Positions 60,634 through 64,000 of a stretch of DNA of 64,000 nt are shown in pieces. Source of the DNA: Parasporobacterium sp. (GTDB lineage Bacteria; Bacillota; Clostridia; Lachnospirales; Lachnospiraceae); assembly GCA_017459985.1 (NCBI GenBank), contig JAFUBX010000026.1, positions 62,001-126,000 of the forward strand, in the 5' to 3' direction. The notes beneath the pieces are model-generated. The model made no database searches. It was given only the letters and a program-made list of their open reading frames with translations, and was not told the origin of the DNA. The number at the start of each line of letters is the position of its first letter. Positions within the stretch are counted from its first letter, which is position 1. Both the position numbers and the translations under genes were made by a program.

Positions 60634-61701
60634 ATGAAACGAATACTTCTGACGGGCGGCGGGACCGCCGGTCATGTCACGCCGAATCTGGCTCTGGTGC
60701 CTTATCTTCGCCAGGCCGGATTCGAAATAGAATATATGGGATCGTATGAAGGGATTGAAAAGGGTCTGGTGGAGGCCGCCGGCATTCCATACTATGGCAT
60801 CTCCTCCGGAAAGCTGCGCCGGTACCTGGACGTCAAGAACCTGACCGATCCGGCCAGGATCCTGAAGGGCCTTCATGAAGCCCGTCGGTATATGAAAACC
60901 CACAGGCCGGACGTGGTCTTCTCCAAGGGAGGGTTTGTCTCTGTTCCGGTGATCATGGCAGCTTCCGAGCGCCGGATCCCCATCGTGATCCATGAATCTG
61001 ATCTGTCTCCCGGGCTGGCAAACAAGCTGTCCATCCCCCGGGCAACCAGAGTATGCTTCAGTTTTCCGGAAACCTCCAGGTATCTGTCCCAGTCCAAATC
61101 AGTCCACACAGGACTTCCGGTCCGTCAGGAGCTGATGAACGGTTCCCGGGAGGAAGGCCTTGCCATGACCGGATTTGACGGCAACCGGCCGGTCCTGACA
61201 GTCATCGGCGGAAGCCTCGGAAGTCTGGTGGTTAATGAAGCGGTGCGGGCTTCCCTGCCGGATCTGATGCAGGATTTCCAGGTGATCCATATCTGCGGCA
61301 AGGGCAAGACGGATCCATCCCTGGACCATCTGGCCGGATACCGGCAGTATGAATATGTCAACGAGGAGCTGCCCCATCTGTTTGCCGCCTCTGATCTGGT
61401 GATCTCCCGGGCCGGTGCCAATGTGATCAATGAGCTGGCGGCCCTGAAAAAGCCCTCTGTCCTGATCCCGCTCGGCACCAACGCAAGCCGGGGCGATCAG
61501 CTGCTGAATGCCGAATCTTTCCGGAAGCGCGGCTTCTCCGCTGTGATTAAAGAAGAAGACCTGACAGCCGATGCCCTCGCATCCACTGTCAGGACAGTAT
61601 ACACCAATCGTGCTTCTTATATTGAGACCATGCAGTCCGCTGCCCAGGACGATGCCGCCGCCAAAGTCGCCGGGATCATCCTGTCGGTGCTGAAAAGCTG
61701 A
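60634..61701 (+). CDS. murG: UDP-N-acetylglucosamine--lipid-II precursor GlcNAc transferase
   Basis: A GT28 glycosyltransferase that adds GlcNAc to lipid I to make lipid II at the inner membrane face. 355 residues. GGGTAGHVTPNLAL is the N-terminal glycine loop; GLVEAAGIPYYGISSGKLRR, VFSKGGFVSVPV, IHESDLSPGLANK, VIGGSLGSLVVNE and SRAGANVINELAAL follow in the expected order. ATG 60634 starts exactly at the fold after GGGGAG; in-frame codons upstream are not family-like. It stands apart from other cell-wall genes here. Confidence 0.95.
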   Translation: MKRILLTGGGTAGHVTPNLALVPYLRQAGFEIEYMGSYEGIEKGLVEAAGIPYYGISSGKLRRYLDVKNLTDPARILKGLHEARRYMKTHRPDVVFSKGGFVSVPVIMAASERRIPIVIHESDLSPGLANKLSIPRATRVCFSFPETSRYLSQSKSVHTGLPVRQELMNGSREEGLAMTGFDGNRPVLTVIGGSLGSLVVNEAVRASLPDLMQDFQVIHICGKGKTDPSLDHLAGYRQYEYVNEELPHLFAASDLVISRAGANVINELAALKKPSVLIPLGTNASRGDQLLNAESFRKRGFSAVIKEEDLTADALASTVRTVYTNRASYIETMQSAAQDDAAAKVAGIILSVLKS

Positions 61702-61704
61702 GGC

Positions 61705-62271
61705 TCACTCTTCCGGACTGTATAAGGGCTCGATGTACTCTTCTGTATAATCTTCGAAAACCTCTGAGACGGCCTCGATGATCTCTGCCGCATAATCCTG
61801 CCGGATGCTGTACAGCACGCAGGTCTGATCATCGGGGATCCCGGCTTCTGCCCGGTATTCATTGATCTGTCCGTTCCATCCGGCCCGGAAGCGGATTTCT
61901 TTCCGGTCCCGGGTATCCCCGATCCGGGTGATCTGAAGATCCCGGACAGAATCTGCGGCATCGCCGGACAGAGGCTGCGGCACAAATCCGTTTTCGAAGA
62001 TCAGTTCCTTTCTTCCTTCGCCGTCGGTCCCGGCGGTAAATGCTGCTGTAATATCCCCTGAGGGGGTGCCGGTTTCCAGTGTATCAATCACACCGGTGCG
62101 GATGATTTGTTCCAGAAAATGATAGATCTGTTCCACCTGAGCCTCGCTGACGCCTTCGATCGCAGCGTCCGCCGCGGTATATCCGGATGTCCGGTCTTCG
62201 CCCGCCCATACACTGCCGGGTACAGCCAGAACAAGACACATCACAAGGATAAGACAAAGTTTCTTTTTCAC
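61705..62271 (-). CDS. Secreted protein of unknown function
   Basis: A 188-residue exported protein with signal peptide 1-23 (KKLCLILVMCLVLAVPGSV, cleavage after WAG or nearby). The mature part has an N-terminal helix (SEAQVEQIYHFLEQIIRT) and an acidic, mixed alpha/beta remainder ending in an Glu/Tyr-rich tail. No enzyme motif or lipobox (the cysteine at residue 12 lies inside the hydrophobic core). It converges with murG, ending 3 bp from it. Confidence 0.68.
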   Translation of the reverse strand: MKKKLCLILVMCLVLAVPGSVWAGEDRTSGYTAADAAIEGVSEAQVEQIYHFLEQIIRTGVIDTLETGTPSGDITAAFTAGTDGEGRKELIFENGFVPQPLSGDAADSVRDLQITRIGDTRDRKEIRFRAGWNGQINEYRAEAGIPDDQTCVLYSIRQDYAAEIIEAVSEVFEDYTEEYIEPLYSPEE

Positions 62272-62446
62272 GATTTATTCCTCCGTAAAAATGATAATCC
62301 GATTGTAGCATACTGCCGGTTATCTATGAAGTACCCTTTTGAGAGAAAACACTACACCCTTCCGGAGATTGACTTTCCGCTCCGGGGAACGTACACTACA
62401 GAGCAGAAAAGACTCCCGGCCGCAGGCCCGGGCAAAAGGGGGAAAT

Positions 62447-63373
62447 ATGAAACAGGATTTTTATTATTTATCCGCAGACAAAGAAACAAAGATCCACGCT
62501 TCGTCATGGGTTCCTTCGGAGGGACAGCCCCGGGCAGTGCTCCAGATCGTCCACGGCATGGTAGAATATATCGGCCGCTATCAGGAGTTCGCGGAATATC
62601 TGGCAGCCAGAGGGTTTTATGTGACCGGAAACGATCATCTGGGACACGGTGAATCCGTAACTTCCGATGAGAAGCACGGATATTTCCATAAGACCCATGG
62701 AAACCAGTATGTGATCGAAGATATTCACACTCTGAGGACCCGCACCGCAGAACAGTTTCCGGGCGTTCCCTATTTCATGCTGGGGCACAGCATGGGTTCC
62801 TTCCTGCTGCGGCAGTATATCGGACTTCACGGAGAGGGGCTTCAGGGCGTTATCATTATGGGAACCGGCAATCAGCCCGCCGCGGTGCTGCGGGCCGGCA
62901 AAGCCATCTGCCGTGTGCTGTCTCTTTTCAAAGGGGATACCTACCGCAGCGCCTTTGTCAACAACATGGCCTTCGGCAGTTACAACAAACAGTTTGAGCC
63001 TGCCCGCACTACCCATGACTGGCTGACAAAGGATACCGCGATTGTCGATAAATATCTGGCCGATCCCTGGTGCACCTTTGTCTTTACCCTCAACGCCTAT
63101 TATCATATGTTTTCCGGAATTCAGATTGCCCAGAGCAAAGAGCATATCGGAGCCATTCCCAAGGATCTCCCGATGCTGATCGTCTCCGGAGACAAGGATC
63201 CGGTCGGCCGGTTCGGAGCGGATATCAAAGCCGCTTATCAGATCTATAAAGAAGCCGGTCTCCGGGATCTGCAGATGAAGCTTTATCCCGAAGACCGGCA
63301 TGAGATCCTGAATGAACTTGACAGGAATCAGGTCTATGAAGATCTGGAAAAATGGCTCACAGACCGGATCTGA
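62447..63373 (+). CDS. Alpha/beta hydrolase (monoacylglycerol lipase-like)
   Basis: A 308-residue cytosolic serine hydrolase. The oxyanion turn is VHGMVEYIGRY, the nucleophile elbow LGHSMGSFLLRQY, the catalytic Asp in VSGDKDPVG and the catalytic His in YPEDRHEILNE, all in the lysophospholipase/monoacylglycerol lipase pattern. ATG 62447 follows AAAGGGGG; upstream in-frame sequence has no ribosome binding site. It stands alone and converges with glpK. Confidence 0.88.
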   Translation: MKQDFYYLSADKETKIHASSWVPSEGQPRAVLQIVHGMVEYIGRYQEFAEYLAARGFYVTGNDHLGHGESVTSDEKHGYFHKTHGNQYVIEDIHTLRTRTAEQFPGVPYFMLGHSMGSFLLRQYIGLHGEGLQGVIIMGTGNQPAAVLRAGKAICRVLSLFKGDTYRSAFVNNMAFGSYNKQFEPARTTHDWLTKDTAIVDKYLADPWCTFVFTLNAYYHMFSGIQIAQSKEHIGAIPKDLPMLIVSGDKDPVGRFGADIKAAYQIYKEAGLRDLQMKLYPEDRHEILNELDRNQVYEDLEKWLTDRI

Positions 63374-63449
63374 CGGACTGTGCCTGCATCAGGCAGTAAA
63401 CCATTGGCCGATACCGTACTTTACAGGCCTTATGGGCCTTATAGGCCTG

Positions 63450-64000
63450 TTAATGATGGGCCCAGTCAATCGCACAATTGACCGCTCTGGACCAGCCTTT
63501 TAACAGGCTGGTTCTTTTTTCCTGATCTGCCCTGGATTCAAATACCCGACTGCATTTCCAGTTTGTCCGGATCTGATCCTGATCCTTCCAGAAACCGGCT
63601 GCCAGTCCGGCCAGATAGGCAGCTCCCAGGGCTGTCGTTTCGATGCACTCCGGCCGCTGGATCTGCACATCGGAAATATCCGCCTGGAACTGCATCAGGA
63701 AATTGTTGGCACAGGCGCCGCCATCCACCTTCAGCGCCGCAATCTCAAGTCCGGATGCGGTCCTCATAAACTGCAGCAGGTCGTTGGTCTGGTATGCCAG
63801 GGATTCCACCATCGCCCGGATCAAATGGGCTTTTCCCGCCCCGCGGGTGAGGCCGACGATGGTTCCTCTGGCATAGGGTTCCCAGTAAGGTGCTCCCATT
63901 CCGGAGAAGGCCGGCACCACATAGACTCCGTTGGTATCCTCCACCGATTCGCAGAAATACTCTGTTTCGGATGCCCGGTCGATCAGCCGCAGCTCATCTC
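63450..64000 (-). CDS. glpK: Glycerol kinase, C-terminal part (5' end outside window)
   Basis: Phosphorylates glycerol to glycerol 3-phosphate. The visible 183 residues are the C-terminal domain: [48 protein letters not shown] and [19 protein letters not shown], ending [13 protein letters not shown]. The frame stays open to base 64000, where [14 protein letters not shown] matches the upstream family sequence, so the gene is cut by the window and not truncated. Confidence 0.95.
   Translation of the reverse strand, partial: DELRLIDRASETEYFCESVEDTNGVYVVPAFSGMGAPYWEPYARGTIVGLTRGAGKAHLIRAMVESLAYQTNDLLQFMRTASGLEIAALKVDGGACANNFLMQFQADISDVQIQRPECIETTALGAAYLAGLAAGFWKDQDQIRTNWKCSRVFESRADQEKRTSLLKGWSRAVNCAIDWAHH
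63491..63520 (+). terminator. Terminator-like hairpin inside the 3' end of glpK
   Basis: ACCAGCC (63491-63497) and GGCTGGT (63506-63512) form a 7-bp stem with an AT-rich loop, followed by TCTTTTTT on the plus strand. It lies 118 bases after the alpha/beta hydrolase stop and inside the convergent glpK reading frame. Confidence 0.55.

Overview
The window looks like a chromosomal segment of a moderately GC-rich anaerobic Clostridia, most likely Lachnospiraceae. Evidence: a HydE hydrogenase maturase, desulfoferrodoxin, AGGAGG-type ribosome binding sites, GH94 and NahK-type sugar phosphorolysis genes, several Lachnospiraceae-style small proteins, and de novo tetrapyrrole synthesis by the glutamate (C5) route without visible late haem genes. 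Assignments rest on recognised motifs and family knowledge; no database search was possible.

Layout. 1-8 kb: partial hydE, a LOG-family gene whose promoter lies in a 20-bp tandem repeat array, an iron-sulfur flavoprotein, a SRAP-domain protein, and a sugar locus (orphan binding protein plus GH43, divergent from an AraC-GH39 fusion). 8-18.7 kb: an 11-gene minus-strand tetrapyrrole operon (hemA-hemB-hemL-hemC-cobA/hemD-cbiL-ABC-ABC-cbiK-exported protein-sirC) in which most junctions are 4-bp overlaps. 19-20.1 kb: pncC and a decayed Uma2 gene. 20.7-29.4 kb: an OmpR-type two-component system followed by a redox operon: a degenerate and a cysteine-rich member of the 2-hydroxyacyl-CoA dehydratase/double-cubane protein superfamily, a membrane polyferredoxin, a BadF-type ATPase activator and a DsbD/UreH-like membrane protein, then a secreted PepSY protein. 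29.4-41.2 kb: NahK operon, M42 peptidase, zinc ribbon-GH94-alarmone synthetase-AmpS operon, large hybrid kinase. 41.2-49.3 kb: MBL hydrolase, two large secreted esterases, an AraC regulator, and a surface beta-helix protein. 49.3-64 kb: putative small RNA, ADP-ribosylglycohydrolase, SDR, tRNA-Cys, GIY-YIG, desulfoferrodoxin, a CvpA/Sir2 group, pgi, an amidohydrolase, murG, an alpha/beta hydrolase and partial glpK.

The strongest unexplained signal is regulatory. Four places carry TTCAT/TTCAC direct repeats at an exact 11-bp period, each ending 10 bases before a -10 box: the two-component operon itself, the redox operon, the PepSY gene, and a promoter at about 49.4 kb that drives no protein gene. 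The last is followed within about 120 bases by a strong terminator and encodes a C-rich hairpin RNA. This suggests that one response regulator controls its own genes, an ATP-driven low-potential reductase system, a secreted PepSY protein and an anti-Shine-Dalgarno-like small RNA, resembling in design (not in sequence) the CiaRH/csRNA system of streptococci.

Two families of intergenic palindromic elements are also present: a 221-bp element in two copies with identical internal 42-61-61-42 spacing, and an approximately 180-bp element in three copies built of three hairpins. Neither contains a gene.
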